NCBI RefSeq assembly: GCF_004798865.1
Contig: NW_025335468.1
Span: 5,805,284 to 5,869,283, forward strand
From: Varanus komodoensis
Taxonomy: Eukaryota; Chordata; Lepidosauria; Squamata; Varanidae
Length of the DNA stretch: 64,000 nt
Direction of reading: 5' to 3'
Shown here: positions 12,571 to 25,209 of the stretch, piece after piece
Layout of the letters: each line of letters starts with the position of its first letter
Numbering within the stretch: the stretch's first letter is position 1
The notes under the pieces: model-generated
Seen by the model: only the letters and a program-made list of their open reading frames with translations
Databases searched by the model: none
What the model was told of the DNA's origin: nothing
Translations under genes and position numbers: made by a program

Positions 12571-13165
12571 ACTGTCAGGCTTTAGGCATGCTCATGGGAT
12601 TCTCCCCTCAGACGGATGATTCAGATTCTGACTTTGAGGATGAGACTGTATTTGAAACGGTGCAGCCCCCAGCTGTGGCTCGAGGCCCTGGGGCCCAACA
12701 GGAGGTAGCGGTGGGAGAAATTAGCCCGGGGGCAGGCAGGGGGTCAGATCAAACTGACCATGGGAACTTTGAGGAGTTATAGTCCAAGGGAGGAGACGTG
12801 GTCACGGGAAGAACCCCTGCACCTTGAGGAGGTGGAGCTGGTGGCTTGCTGCCAACTTCGGAGGGAAGGCCAGTGAGGGGCACAATGGGGGGAGCAGAGA
12901 TGTGCCCCCCTCCAGAAGGGCTGATAAGGAGAGCTTTGGGAAATGGACATTAGATGGGGTTCAACACTACACTTTGTGTATGCTCAGAGAGTCTTATGTA
13001 ACAAAAACAATCATTAGGCAAGAAACTCTGGTGAGACCGATAGTGCCCAGAGGGAGAAACACAGACCGTGACACACGCTATCACATAACTAAGTCTAGTT
13101 CCTCTGTCAAGAGAGTCTGAGCAGGCAGTATATAAACAGCTTGCTCATTTTATTTGATCGGGTTT
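12571..13165 (+). mobile_element. LTR-like fossil fragment, unclassified
   Basis: A GC-rich block begins near TGTCAGGCTTTAGGC. It contains an acidic-looking stretch (CAGACGGATGATTCAGATTC region) and ends near a TATATAAACAGC motif at about 13128. A block on the minus strand at 22.8-23.5 kb shows a similar arrangement, including a near match around GATGATTCAGA / AATGATTCAGA. I therefore suspect a shared LTR retroelement family. I cannot set exact ends, and no internal gene remains here. It looks old and decayed. Confidence 0.33.
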
Positions 13166-15794
13166 CACATAATTTAAAAGTAACTGTACACTTGTGAGAT
13201 TATTGCTCTAGCATTTTATTTAGATTGCAGCATTTCATGGGATCACTGAATTTCTGACTTCTTTTCTCCCAGGGAAAGGGTCGGGAAGCAGTCCTTTTCT
13301 CTGCTTCTAGTGCTGCAGTAGGTTGATATCCAGTTTGTGGAGCATGTCTGAATGGCTTGTGGGCGCCTGCTAAAATCTGGAGAACCTCAATTTGCCAGCG
13401 CTGATTGCTGCAGAGAATATATGGAAGCAGAATATTCTGAAGACTAGGGAACCAGAAAGCAGATAAACAGATCACCAGTTTTATTATGCTTTAAAAACTT
13501 AATGTTTTCTAAAGCACTCTCCTGAAGGACTGATTTATGACTTGAACCTTGAGAGTTGGTGATTACATTATTCTTGGTTACCCAGCTGGATTAGAGTAGT
13601 TTTGAAGTGAGAAGGACTAAACTTTATGTTAGATCCTTGTTTTAATCACTTTTTTCTGATACTGTTATGTATGTAAACCAGTAAGGGTTTTTTTGGCTAA
13701 CATCCAATATAGTATTTTTAATAGTCACTGACCTAGTTCACAGGCAGTAGCAATAAATCTTGGCTTAATTAGCCCACAATTTGCTGGGGTCTTATGCAAC
13801 CAACATTTTGAATATGACATGACATAACCACCAAACAGGTGGATGAGAGGTTGCATATCCAAGTAGTGGTGGCACACCTAATGCATAGTTAACCATCACT
13901 GCTTGTGAACACACCCTGGACATCAGCCAAGGCACCATGATGCTGGATTCTTCACAAGGAAGGAATTCTTCCTGTTGCTACTCTTGAAGAGGCAGCAGTA
14001 CCAGTGTTGCAAAGGAGAATATACATCCTGCAGCTCGCAGATTTCTCACCTGAGGCAGATGGTGGCAACACTGAAGAAATCCTTGGCTGCTGTTGGAGAA
14101 CAGACCCATAAATCTGCTTGGATGAATTTTGTCTAAGAAAATGGTGAATAAATTAAAAACACCAAACTTTTTGATTTCTTCCTCTGCCACTGAAAAACTC
14201 AAAGTTACATTAAACACACACGGGCATGCTGGGGAGGCACTTAGCTCAGAAGTGGATGGCTGAAAATCTATCCCTTTCACCATCCTAGAAAAGGGCAATG
14301 GGGTGGAGTCAGAGCAAACCTCACAGGTCTCCTTTTCCCATTCACTGAAGCAGGAGCTACCAGTTGTACCACTTGGCTTGGTGACTGGAAACTCTTCCAT
14401 TTTCTCTGGCTGATGGAACTTGTTGCAGGCCATCTGAAGGAAAATGCAGTGGCCAGTGCTGTGACATCCTGATTTAATGTCTAAGATGGTTATATAGCTT
14501 CTGTTTCTCGTTTTTTCTTTTCATAGTTTTTTTTTTAATTTCTGCAGCAAAAACTATAGATAGCTGCTCTCAGGTGCTAAGTTAACAACCTAGAACAATA
14601 TGGTGTAGAAATATTATTTGAGTTATTTTATTCATTAAGGACCATATTCAAGACCACTGATTTTAATGGACAGTGTTCTCAACTTTCTTCTGAAAATAAT
14701 GGCTTAGAGTTTTGCATTATCTAAATTTCATTATTGCCTCACTACAAGTTTAGAGAGCCTTCTTACATTAATTATCTTTCTGCTCTGTGCTTGCTGTATA
14801 ATATAATAACTACAACTGCAGTTAACATTACTTCTAGCTTGGGTTGGGGGTTGGAGGTGGGTTTATATAGACTTCATAGATGCCAAAAGAGAATTAGTTA
14901 TCCCCGTTCAGGGTGTGATGGATATTTGCCTTGCCTTCCTACCCAAGTACTGAGCACACTGCTAGTTCTGCTACATATGTAACTACATATTAGAGAGACT
15001 TGATTGGTGGACATAGTAAATACAATACCACCGCATTTCAGAAGAGCAAAACTCTGCTAAACAAATGACTGAAAGATGGATGACCTAGGGAAATCATAAC
15101 AGATGCCTTCTGAGTTAAATAAAGTATGTGCACAGTACATTTAAATTATGGATCATGCTCACTATTTCATGGCAGTAATGTGCATTATGTTTGTCGTATG
15201 TTTTGTAATTAGAAGGTGGAACAGATGGGGGAACTCTCTGTCTCTTCAAAGTTACATTCCATTAAAGTAACGCACAGTGTGCCTACATGCATAGTGTTGT
15301 ACAGGGTGGTTTTCTTGCTGGCAATAGGGCTGTTCCTGCGGGGATTATTGTAGACCATGGCATTGCCTTTCTATACATGGAAAGATTCCATCCATATTCT
15401 TTGTTTCTGTGTAGGAATCTTCAAAACAGCATCTATGGACTGTGAGCCAAAGTGAATAAGCTTAGCCATTGCTTAACAAAACCACAGCCAAGAACTACAA
15501 CTACCACTTACTTCTAAGCACTCTTTTGGCTGCCACTATTTCTTTAGCCCCCTGCCAAATTTGTGCTTATCAGAACTACTTCTCCTTGCCTTTCCACCAC
15601 AACAATGCTTCCTACCTGCTCTCTCTTTTCCTCCTTTTCTTGACATTGATTCAGAATTCTTAGGGGCCTTTTGGATCTCTGAAACCTTCTACTCTAAGGC
15701 TCCTTTTCCTCCATTATACTCCTGGGACAGAGAAGAGGAGGTTTCTTGATCTAGCTGGGAATTGTACATTAGTAACTTGTATAGTATGGAGTGT
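13166..15794. other. Unique sequence, no gene recognised
   Basis: The longest frame is on the minus strand (13978-14433, 151 codons). It has no recognisable domain and ends in a run of hydrophobic residues. It is probably chance, though it is the longest frame in the first 24 kb after the one at 1.8 kb and the one at 6.3 kb. The repeat-like 'CATGGTTAACC'-type wording near 13860-13920 resembles the candidate MITE at 11 kb. Confidence 0.5.
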
Positions 15795-16062
15795 GAATCA
15801 AGATTCTTTCTCGTGGTTAGAATATTGGGCTGGCATTCTGGAGATCTGGGTTTGATTGCCTACTTGGCCATAAAACTTACAAATGGCTTTGGGCCAATCA
15901 CTAACTCTCAGCCTAACCCACCTCACACAGTTGTTGTGATGATAAAATAAAGAGAAGTAGAAACATTTCAGTTGCTTTGGGTTTCTTTCAAGAGGAAAGA
16001 ATCTAGTAGTGGTAAGGAAAAAATGTACTACTAGTAGTAATAATGACAACGACAACAACAAA
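15795..16062 (+). repeat. MIR-like tRNA-derived SINE (squamate type), copy 2
   Basis: The element has the same layout as the 4.0 kb copy. A tRNA-like head (CGTGGTTAGAATATTGGGCT) is followed by a B-box-like GGTTTGATTGC at 15849-15859. The core reads TTTGGGCCAATCACTAACTC, then CAGCCTAACCCACCTCACAC and GTTGTTGTGATGATAAAATA. The end is a short A/AAC-rich tail (GACAACGACAACAACAAAAC) after some TAG repeats. It is better preserved than copy 1. Confidence 0.78.
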
Positions 16063-17017
16063 ACCATGGTAATGATGGTGATTATGTTCTCACTACACAT
16101 TGCTTCTCTAAAGTCTATTTTCAGTTCAAGGAACACTTTAGCAGATTCAGAAAGGCAGATGTTTGTTATAGGACTGTGGTACCCAGGAAGAGTTAAACTC
16201 TTCTGTCTCTATCCTGCATGGTTCTGAGACTGCTGAAGCTTCCCTGCAGCTCTTATTTACATAACTAAAATATGTAGTTAATTGCATTAATACAGTTCAT
16301 TTCACATCTAGTTTGCCTGTAGTGGGAATGGGGTTGTTTGCTATGCAGCATCTCTGAACTCATGTGAGCTGAGAGAAGGGGAATTCACAACAAGGATACC
16401 AGACCTCATGGAAAAACACCCATGCAGACCAACTCTGGTGTCGTGGGTGTGAGAGGCACAGAACAGCAGCAGCGTTTGTGTTAATATGCACTTTTAGGGA
16501 AAATAACCGCAATCAAAAGTCCACAAGCCAAGAGAAGGCACACCAGTCAGACTGACATAAATTATCCCTCTCAGGCCTTCCATTTTCTACTTGTCTGATG
16601 ATCAGCCCTTTGTGAGCCCTTTTCTGTGTCTTTTTTAAAAAAACCAGCTGTCAGCTGTGTTTGTCTCTCAAAGGAGAGGGCATGGACAATGTTCTTAAAT
16701 CTGATAAAGGTTTCAGAATACTTTGTCCCTAACTGTCAGTATTTTGAGCTCCCTTGTTCATTCTTCTGACTTTTGCACTGCGGCAACATGTCTGCCTTTT
16801 GTTATCTCAAGGTGTGATGTCTTGGTGATGTGATTCAGCCACAGTCTTCTCAATACTGTCTTTACTGGATGATATCAGATGAATGACTTTCTAACTGGTA
16901 TGAGATTAAAAATGCTCAGGCTTGTCTCTTACCACGTTCTCTGCTTGACAGAAAGCAACATGGGGCGTGGCACAATGCATCCTAGTGCTTCTCTGTTCTG
17001 GTGCTTCAGCTGATGTA
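16063..17017. other. Unique sequence, nothing recognised
   Basis: Single-copy-looking DNA between the SINE and the LINE tail. There are no open frames of note and no repeat signature. Confidence 0.5.
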
Positions 17018-17106
17018 GAAAATATTTATTTTCTTTGTAAGCCGCCCCGAGGCTTCGGCAATGGGTTCGGCATAAAAATGTTATAAATAAATAAAATAAA
17101 TAAATA
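17018..17106 (+). mobile_element. L2-type LINE 3' tail with AAATA repeats
   Basis: TTGTAAGCCGCCCCGAGGCT then AATGGGTTCGGCATAAAAAT and ATAAATAAATAAAATAAATA match the standard terminus of CR1-group (L2-like) LINEs of squamates. A second copy of the same subfamily, sharing CCGCCCCGAGGCTT, lies on the minus strand at 48.13 kb. Only the tail remains recognisable. Confidence 0.82.
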
Positions 17107-20100
17107 TGGTAGTCCTGTCTCCCAGTGGTGGTCAGGACCATGGCATTAGCTTCCCATTATTCTTCAGGCACATTATAAAGTTCTGGATTTATTCAGCTGA
17201 AAACTGATACCGCCATTCTGTCTGTCTCTAGTGTGTATGAAGTGAAACAGTGCAAAACAGGATAGTCTATCCCAGCAAAATAACCAGACAAGTTAGAAAA
17301 ATCGGTATAGCCTGACCAATGAAGGTCTAAACAATACGTATTTAAGGAATACACACAAATAGGCTTGTAAACAAAATTATTAAGCAATTAAAACTCCTGT
17401 ATCACAAGAACCAATACCCAGTGTGTTTTGACCATACTGGTCTTCAGATCTAGTCTTTTAAAGTATAAAGGCTTATATGCACACATAACTAAGTATGTTC
17501 CCAGCCTCTCGCTCATAAACTATAAGACAGATTAGAACCATGATGCATCCACTTGTAATTAAAAGCATACTTTTAATAACTGAAAGAAATAGTTTACACG
17601 CCAAATAATAAAACGTGATAAAGAGCGTATGCGCATGTGTGTGTGCACGCACATGTGTGCATGTCTAACCCTCACCAGATCAAACACCAGGATGAATCAT
17701 ATCTGACCAAATGCTTAAAGTGCAAACCTAGATAGATGCATAGTCACATCTTGGTCTCATTCACAAGCTTAGAAATCTTGTGTGTGTGTGTGTGTATTTC
17801 ACAAGCCTATTAATGTATTGATTTTAAAAGCTGTTCAGACTTTTAAAAACAATGTTCTATGTCCACTGGTTAGGTTATCGCAGTTCTTCTACCACCTCAC
17901 TCTAATGTGACCAAAAGTCCATGTTGTGGCGGTGCATATAAAGGGAATATAAAATATCAGATCTGATATTTTAGCTCAGAGAGCTCCCTTTTGATTGTTC
18001 CACCCAGATGCAAAGTCTTGGAAGGGCATGGCTCAGGGAGAGACATGGCAGGCTGCTCCTCATCTCTGAAGTACACCAGCCTCTTTGTAGTTGTGTGAAA
18101 GCCTTGAGCCTCTTTTGGAGGCTGATATTCTTAAAACGACTTTCCAAAGCAGTTTCTTTCTCATTGATCTGTCCTCCTTACTACTTGCAGTCTTTGATTA
18201 GGAATCTTGCAAGTCGGTTATTGCTATAGCTTGTTTCTTTTCATTCTTCCACTATAACAATAGCTTCATCGGGATGCATGACAATTTCATTTCATTTTGC
18301 AAATAATGAAGTAATCGTCTTTCTGTTGGTCCAGGGTATTTTCAAGGCTCTCTTCCTCCAGCACTAACTATAGTTATAACCAGAGTGCAATGCTGTAATC
18401 ATGGAAGATTGAGTTTCTGATTCATTTAACATAAATGTTAGCATCTGGGAATTGAGTAACCCTACATTTTGTGTATGCCCCACCCCCCACCGTGTGTGTG
18501 TGTGTGTGTGTGTTTCCATGTTCCAGAACCATGGCCCTGGCACTGAAAGCAGATTCCAAGTCTGAATGTTAACACAAATGAAAGGGCCGCAACAAATGAT
18601 TGGAGCATCATGTTGCTCTTCCCCATACTGGGTCAAACTAATTCGGAATTGGTTTCTCTAGGCCTGTGTAAATGCTCTATTCTCCCTCTAAAATGGTTTT
18701 CCCAGAAGGCATAGGAAAGAAAAGCATTTCTTTGCTTGGACACATGATAGATGTTTTCTGTTAGATGCTCATACTGTTCCATCTCTATAGGTTTTAAAAC
18801 TGAAATAATAGGTATTTAACATGAATGACAGATATGAAATACTCCTGAGGCATTACTAATGGCTGTGTCTGTACCTGTCAAATAGCAATTGTTTATTCCT
18901 AGGCTTAATGTGGGAATAAGTATGCTTCTGAGCTGTTGCATTGCTCCTTCAGTAGGGAGCGAGAGCCTATCATTTCTCCTTGCTTTGTCTCCAAAAGAAT
19001 AACAGCGACTTTCCCAGCTACCCTTGCACTGAGTAAGGGGATGTGCTGGCTCCTGTAGGACACTTCTGTTTTGCTGGAAGGACAAAAGTAATTACGCTTC
19101 CAATGCTTTGCACTATCTCCTTCAAGAATCACAGGAAATATAAGCAAGGTACTGCTAAATCTTCTAGCAGTATTTAAATCAGAATGGTCATGGATCATGT
19201 GCATACCTGTGGTTAGCTTCTGCAGTAAAGTACCAGCTGCTTTTTGTTTGCTGTATATGAGCAAGTTCTGCCTTTAGACAGAGGGACAAGAATGCACAAC
19301 AGATCCTTTCATTATTCCCAGATCTGACTGTGAAGTGTGCACTGAGAGTAATTAGTTGACTGGTAGCACGTTGACCTGCTTTTAATTTTAAGCATAAAAT
19401 AACCCCTACATTCATAAAGCTCAAGAATTTAACAATAAAAGAATTTCATGTGCATGCTTGCATGTGGGTAACCTTGTCTTAAATCAATGGCCTCTAGATT
19501 ATCACTAAAGATGCAGTGAGATCTTTTTGTTAACAGTAATAAGGAAAAATAATTTCACAGGACTTTAAGAGTTTTGAACTATTAAACCTTCCCAAAATGG
19601 GATTATGCAACCACTGTGAAAGCCATGTGGCTTTTCTAGAGGGCATCACAATTATTTCTACCACAAATGTTATGCAAGAAAATCAAGTTTGTAGAAGACC
19701 ATTATGAAAACTCAACGTATTTCCAAATTTCAGTTATTTTACATTTTAAAATCAAATCAATATGTGATTGTAGCAGCTATGCAGGTATCCAGGGATCCTT
19801 CGATTCTGAGTAATTCCGTTCACTGAAAACAAACTTTTGTGCTCAATCCTGCCACAGTTAACCATTCATCAATTTGATTGATTTCAGCAGGGCAGAGTGA
19901 GGCAGCAGCTTATCTTTGTCCCATCTAATTCAATTGGACTTAACTAAGTTTCCCTCTTATTCCTTTCTTCAATCGCCATATAACTGCCCTAAGAAACCTC
20001 CCTGAGCTCAGCTGACTGCAAGGTTCAAGTTCACTGTTTTCTCTTGCAAGCATGCTTTGAGCTTCTTGAGACTCAGGAAGAACCATAGGTGTTGCGATTT

Positions 20101-20654
20101 CAAATGGAGAAAAAGTAGAAGGGGAATGGGTAAAGGGCTTTCTTCCTGCCATGTTCTCCTTTCAAACTTCCCCCCTCCTGCACTGCTTTGCTTTTCAAAA
20201 CAAAGGCGAAACGGTCGTTGCTGCCATTGGTAGAATATAATATCCAATTAGCCCCATAGTGACTGAACTTAATGAAAGGAATGGCTCAAGGATTCCATTA
20301 TGTAAGTCTGTGGGTGGGGCAGGTTGCTGCTGTGTTGGAATGCTAATGGTATACTATATAAAATGGTTGAGAAATGGTTAGAGACTATTGTAATCTGTGG
20401 TAAGGAAAATGATGCCTGTTTTGCAGTTTGGTCCTTTTGTTTTATCTCTGGATCTTGTTGAACCAAAACCTTTAAAAGATCGGTTGTATTGTCTTCTGGT
20501 TTGGCTCTTATATGAAAACATACAACCAGGGTTTTTGAAAATTTCAGCTGTCATGTCTATATTCTGCTCTTCTTCCAGAGAACTCTGGAAGACTGATGTA
20601 GGGTCAAACAATGAGTTTCCTAACTGAGTGTGGATTCAACCTCAATCTCTCTGG
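17107..20654. other. Unique sequence with short GT repeats
   Basis: Contains small TG/CA runs at about 17633-17660 and 17780-17798 and a (GT)n of about 13 units at 18493-18512. No exon or RNA gene is recognisable. The open frames at 18905-19264 (minus) and 18816-19085 (minus) overlap each other and have no domain. Confidence 0.5.
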
Positions 20655-20790
20655 TCCAGTTAATCCCAAGTCACAGCCTTGAACTTGGAAGAGCTGAGTG
20701 GGGCTGTTGTGCACAGGACATTCTGGAGTGCTTTCATTCATGGGATCATCAGAAGTTCGAGATGACTTGATGGCATATAACAACAACAAC
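20655..20790 (+). mobile_element. RTE-type LINE or SINE 3' tail
   Basis: The sequence CATTCTGGAGTGCTTTCATT then CATGGGATCATCAGAAGTTC, GAGATGACTTGATGGCATAT and AACAACAACAAC follows the well-known RTE-group terminus ('GTCGCCATAAGTCGG..CGACTTGATGGCACATAACAAC'). The (AAC)n tail marks the 3' end. Whether the body was an RTE LINE or a SINE that borrowed the tail cannot be told from this fragment. Confidence 0.6.
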
Positions 20791-22814
20791 TCTCTGATCC
20801 AGCTTCTCTCTATCCATTACATTATGCTTACTCTCCAATTCGTTATTCTGAGGCAAGGCACTGCTAGACTTAGAGTTATGGTATGGTGAAGAAGTGAATT
20901 GTATGCCCCTTTGTTGCTCTGATCAAAGAGGTAGGCCTGGCCTGTAAGCTATTACTGAGTCAGGTTCAAAATGTGACTTACACTGTTTCATGCCTCTTGT
21001 ATGTCTAGCTTGTTGTCTTGCCATTTTGCCTTTTGACCAAAGAATACTAATGCTACACAGACTGACAACTTCTAGGTTCCAGTTTCAAGACCTTCTGCAA
21101 GCTTGAGTCTGGCAGAATGTTGTCCTATGAGCTCTGCCTGAATGCAGATGCATTTCAGGAGTGGTCAATTTCTCGCTATTAGAATTTGTTTTGTAACTCT
21201 TTGGGTGCATGCTCTTTAAGCCTTGTATGGTACTGGGTGCTACATCAGAATCATAAGAGGGCCGTATTGATGACTGACAGCAAACCAGCTTGACAGAGTG
21301 GTTCAAATTGTTTCAAGAAACTTCTCTCTGTGATGTCCATGTTTGATCCCCATTTTGAAAGCCAGACATCCCTGTATGCCAAATTTCCAACAAGGGGCTT
21401 GTTCTTGTAGAAGAGCTTGAAGAGCATATCTTTACTAATTCATTTGATCTATGCAGGCTGAGAGCATCTGGGGTGTTCTCTTCTTGATTTCTGTGCCCAC
21501 ATGAAACAGTTCATGGGTATGGTAATCAAAATGGCCTGCTATGCAAATTTTGCATGTGTTTAAATGCAATTTACTTGGCTCTGTGAAAAGGAACAACTCT
21601 CTACCTCATTAATTCATTAAATTCCTCTGCAGGCCACAAGCAGCTGTGGTAGTGCTAGAGAATCAATACTCCTCTGTACTTCCTCTGCCAAGATTCATTT
21701 TCCTTACCTCCAGTTCAAGCCAAATCTAATGTTGACCTAGTCTGAAGGGGAAAGATATATAATTAATCTTCAGGTTTGCTTCCCTACCTTCCATCCCCCT
21801 GGGATGCTTTGAGCTCCTCATGAAGGCAAACTGTTCATATTTGGGTTGAGAATCAAATGTAAAAGCTATTTCACTTGAGAATTTAGTGGCTGGAAATTTG
21901 GGAAGGGAAGAAAAAACTGTTTAATTATGCCACCCAACTTGAACAGGACCAGGGGCCTACATGAAGTAGCAGGACGCAAACCTGCATTAATTTCAGCAGC
22001 TCTCCTCCCCTCTGCCTTTTAATTGGAAACTTCCTTATTGCTATAATTACGAGGACTACCCAGCGGCTACCATTTCTCTCTTTCCTGCTAGAATGTGATC
22101 TCTTACTGCGGCTGACAAGATTGCTCCCCACAAAATCGATTGTTGATGTGTGCGGCTTTCTCCCATAGGAAAGGATCAGTGGATACCAATGACGTGCAGG
22201 AAGAATAGGATTTCCCTGAGGAAAAAGTCTTAGAGGATTTTTAGAAGGGTGAAAATTTTAGTTGTAACCTGAGTGCAGCGCTTATCTAGAAATTGATGGC
22301 ATTGGATTTAGTGGGTGTGGGGAACTTGATGAAGTCAAATTTGAAGGCAACAGCTAATACTAATTGTATATTAACTGTCAAATAATTTTACTGAGTAAGT
22401 CATACACTGAAAAGAGTTCAAAGGCCTCATGGCTTAATTCTCTGCACCAAGATTGCATGATGTATTCCAAAACTCTCAGAAATTTACCCCAACTAACACA
22501 TCCAGTCTTTCAGTGTACTTCTTAGAATTTTTTACACTGATTGTCTCATATACATATTATAGATTAAGGACTGTAATCAGTGGGTTCCTTACAGGTCTTA
22601 TTACATTAATACGTTAATTATCTTGCACTGTTATCTTATTCTTCTTTGTTGTTCCTTTTTTGCCTGTATTTTTACTTCGTTGTAAAATAGAATTGCAGGA
22701 TAAAACAAAAACTTTTTAAACAATAATCTATATATACCCAACTCATTATGTTTGCTGGTAGCTGTATTTCTTGTAATTTCTCTTAATTAAATAACAACAA
22801 ACTTGTGCCTTCCC
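20791..22814. other. Unique sequence; CNE-like block near 22 kb
   Basis: No gene recognised. 21930-22180 has CpG-containing, non-repetitive sequence with AATTAATT/TTAATTGG/ATAATTACG cores and GACGCAAACC-like words. This texture is often seen in conserved enhancers, although I cannot test conservation. Confidence 0.4.
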
Positions 22815-23459
22815 TGTTGTGAACCGAGGTTTCTCTTTCAAACATTCACCAGCCACAGACTGTTTCCTTGCAAATTTCTTTATTGCTTCCAAGTACAAAC
22901 CATTCAGAATGGATCTCTGAGCATGGACTGAGCAGTTTGCTGAACCTGATCTAGTGTCTACCTCCAGCAACTTTCCTTATGAACATGCCTGGGCCCCATC
23001 CCCTTGGGAGGGGCTCTCTGAAGGTGAGCATGTCTCCTCTCTCTGCACTGCCTATTCTGTTCGGCCTTCAGTCTCTGCTGATGCCTCCCCACGAGGTCGA
23101 GTGCAGGGGGGAGGGCTGGTCTTAGCTTGAGAATTCCTCCTCCTCAAGGACCCCTCCCACTGGCTGTACATCGTGGCCATTCCCAGGAACTACCTTGCTC
23201 AGTGAAGCATCTTGCCTTAAGATAATCTCTTTCTCCTCCTGCATCTCAGAATCTTGACCTAGCCAGCCCTCCCCAATCTCACTGAAATGTGCTTCACTTT
23301 CCAATTCTGAATCATTGTCTGGAATGCGTCCAGCGGTCCATGGGAATGATTGCCCAAGCCCACCATCCTTCTTACTTTCACTGTTCCCAGCCTTTTAAAC
23401 ACGTTTCCTTTAAATCTGGTACTTACTAGCTATCCATCCTACCATTTTTCTCATCACAG
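22815..23459 (-). mobile_element. Candidate solo LTR (fossil), unclassified
   Basis: Read on the minus strand it has an LTR outline. It starts TGTGATGAG, has an AATAAA signal about 65 bases before the end (plus-strand 22879-22884), and ends CACAACA. The inside includes an acidic-coding-looking block similar in style to the one at 12.6 kb. The length of about 645 bases is typical of an LTR. I found no matching flanking target duplication, no internal gag or pol region, and no second LTR. It would therefore be a solo LTR or a fragment, and it looks old. Confidence 0.4.
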
Positions 23460-24439
23460 ATGAATTAAACTTTGTCCAGTTTCCAAAGCTCTTGCTGCTT
23501 AGCTTTCTCCCTCTTTAGCTGCAGCATTTATAAAAACAACACCTTTCCCTTGTCTCTGGTCTGGGAAATTGTGAGACTCTTTTCTGTCTAAACATACATA
23601 GGCTTGCACCCAAATAATTCTTACCATGAAAAGGTCACATAGAGAGAGTATATATGAATAAATTATTTGATACATATTAGCCTAGTTCCCTACAACATGG
23701 CTTCTGCTCCCTGCCAGTCTTTTTCACCTGTTTGTTGTACAGAAATAGTGTTGTACCAACACTTAAACACTTACCCACACCAGAAACAGCACTGTGAGCT
23801 TTATTTGTCTCCAGGAAGCTGTTTTTACTTTCCATGGAATGCAAACTGATTGCGTTACCTTTCAGTTGTCTATTTGACTCATGTTTGACTTAAGGAACAA
23901 TCTTATTTATTGTAATTGTGTATTTCTAGCTGCACGGATAGATCTGACATTGGCATTATTCTGCAGTGATGTATACCACACAGTCTTGCACTTTTCAGTT
24001 CAAAGTAATTTTCTACAAGATTGTGTAAGTAGTTGCTACAGTTTGTACTTCTAACCGGAGAGGAAATGAGAATGCCCTGTGGCCACCATAACTAACATAA
24101 GGTTTGGTGTTGAGTGACGAATTTCCTCCAAACTACTCTGCCTTTCTCTTTCTATTATTTTGGGAGTGAATCAAAATATGTTAATACTTCAGTTTGGCTT
24201 TTAGGAAGCCAGTGCACGTATGGCACGAACACAGAACTAGTACAAACCAGACTATGATAAACGGAAGAAAGAAGCTTCATGGATAACTTTGCTTTGGGTC
24301 ACATGTAGCTTGGACCCCAACATGGAACCTACAGTTGCCATGGCACTCATGAATGTGCCCACAATGTGCCATCTCTGGGCACTCAAAAGAATTTTACCAC
24401 TTAAAAGTCTTTCCTAATTTTCATATGCATTCATAGATT
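23460..24439. other. Unique sequence, nothing recognised
   Basis: Single-copy-looking DNA upstream of the L1 nest. No coding or repeat signal seen. Confidence 0.5.
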
Positions 24440-24953
24440 TGCATGAGATGCATGCAGTGTTCTAGCAGTTACACATAGCCTTCAACAAAAATGGTCCAAA
24501 TATTTAAATAGTATCCATGGGGAGGTGTTCATAAATTGAAATTGTTGATAGGTCCTGAATCCATTGCATTATAGGAAGTGGTTGTTTTCTTCCAATGTTG
24601 CAATTTTAGGTTTTTTAGCTGCCAAAAGCACATGGGGAATCTATTTTCCCTTCCCTTTGTTAATTTCCATGAAGCAGGTAAAAACTGCAAAGGAGGGTAT
24701 ACATCACTGAATATCAAAGTCTGTTCCAGTATAAAATTTGTCTGTGTAATAACTTTCTGACAAAAAGAAGCTAATGGACATTGCTAAAACATTCATCTAA
24801 GTAAAGCATTAGGACTGCATCACTAGCAATTAGCTGAATTGCACAATTATTTAAGCAATGTTGCCATGTCCACCAGACACAAACATTTTTGCTGAATAAT
24901 ACGTCACCAGGGTCCATAGATGTGGCAGTTAGAAGGCAAAGCGGTGATCCATT
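24440..24953 (-). mobile_element. Older L1 LINE: ORF2 C-terminal end (outer layer, part 1)
   Basis: On the minus strand this aligns by eye with the block at 43.7-44.5 kb, also on the minus strand. Both share a run around TCCATTG, AGCTGCCAAAAGCA / AGCTGACAAAAAAG, and GCATTAG. The translation contains a W-W-T-W-Q-H-C stretch and, nearer the end, a Q-H-W-K-K segment. These resemble the C-terminal part of squamate L1 ORF2 ('WWTCP..' and '..HWK...P.I..W'). The element is interrupted at 24953 by a second L1 and resumes at 27514. The family call is by resemblance of short motifs, so moderate. Confidence 0.55.
24932..24953. repeat. Left copy of 22-bp target-site duplication
   Basis: GAAGGCAAAGCGGTGATCCA plus TT. 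It matches 27492-27513 at 21 of 22 positions (C versus T at one site). It flanks the inner L1 fragment. Confidence 0.85.
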
Positions 24954-25209
24954 TGGTCCATTTTTGTAGATCTTTTTGAATCATCATCCACATTGTTTGG
25001 TAATTACCTTGAAATAATGTATCATTATGTCCCATTACATTTATCCCTAAATATTTGACCAAGTTTGAAGTTATCCTGAAATCTTTTTAATACTTTGCTC
25101 TTCCTGTTTCATTACAAATTTTAATATAATTTTTGTTTTCCTCTTACTGATTTTATAGCCTGAAAACAGGCCAATTTTTTCAGTTTGGTCTATTATACAC
25201 TAAATAGAG

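Noticed and set aside
13978-14433. 151-codon frame, minus strand
   Set aside because: Mixed composition but no domain, no start context and no neighbouring exon. Considered chance.
24440-24840. Unknown repeat family shared with 43.7 kb
   Set aside because: First taken as an unnamed repeat, then re-read as the L1 ORF2 C-terminal region because of the W-W-T-W-Q-H-C and H-W-K segments and its position beside the L1 fragment.
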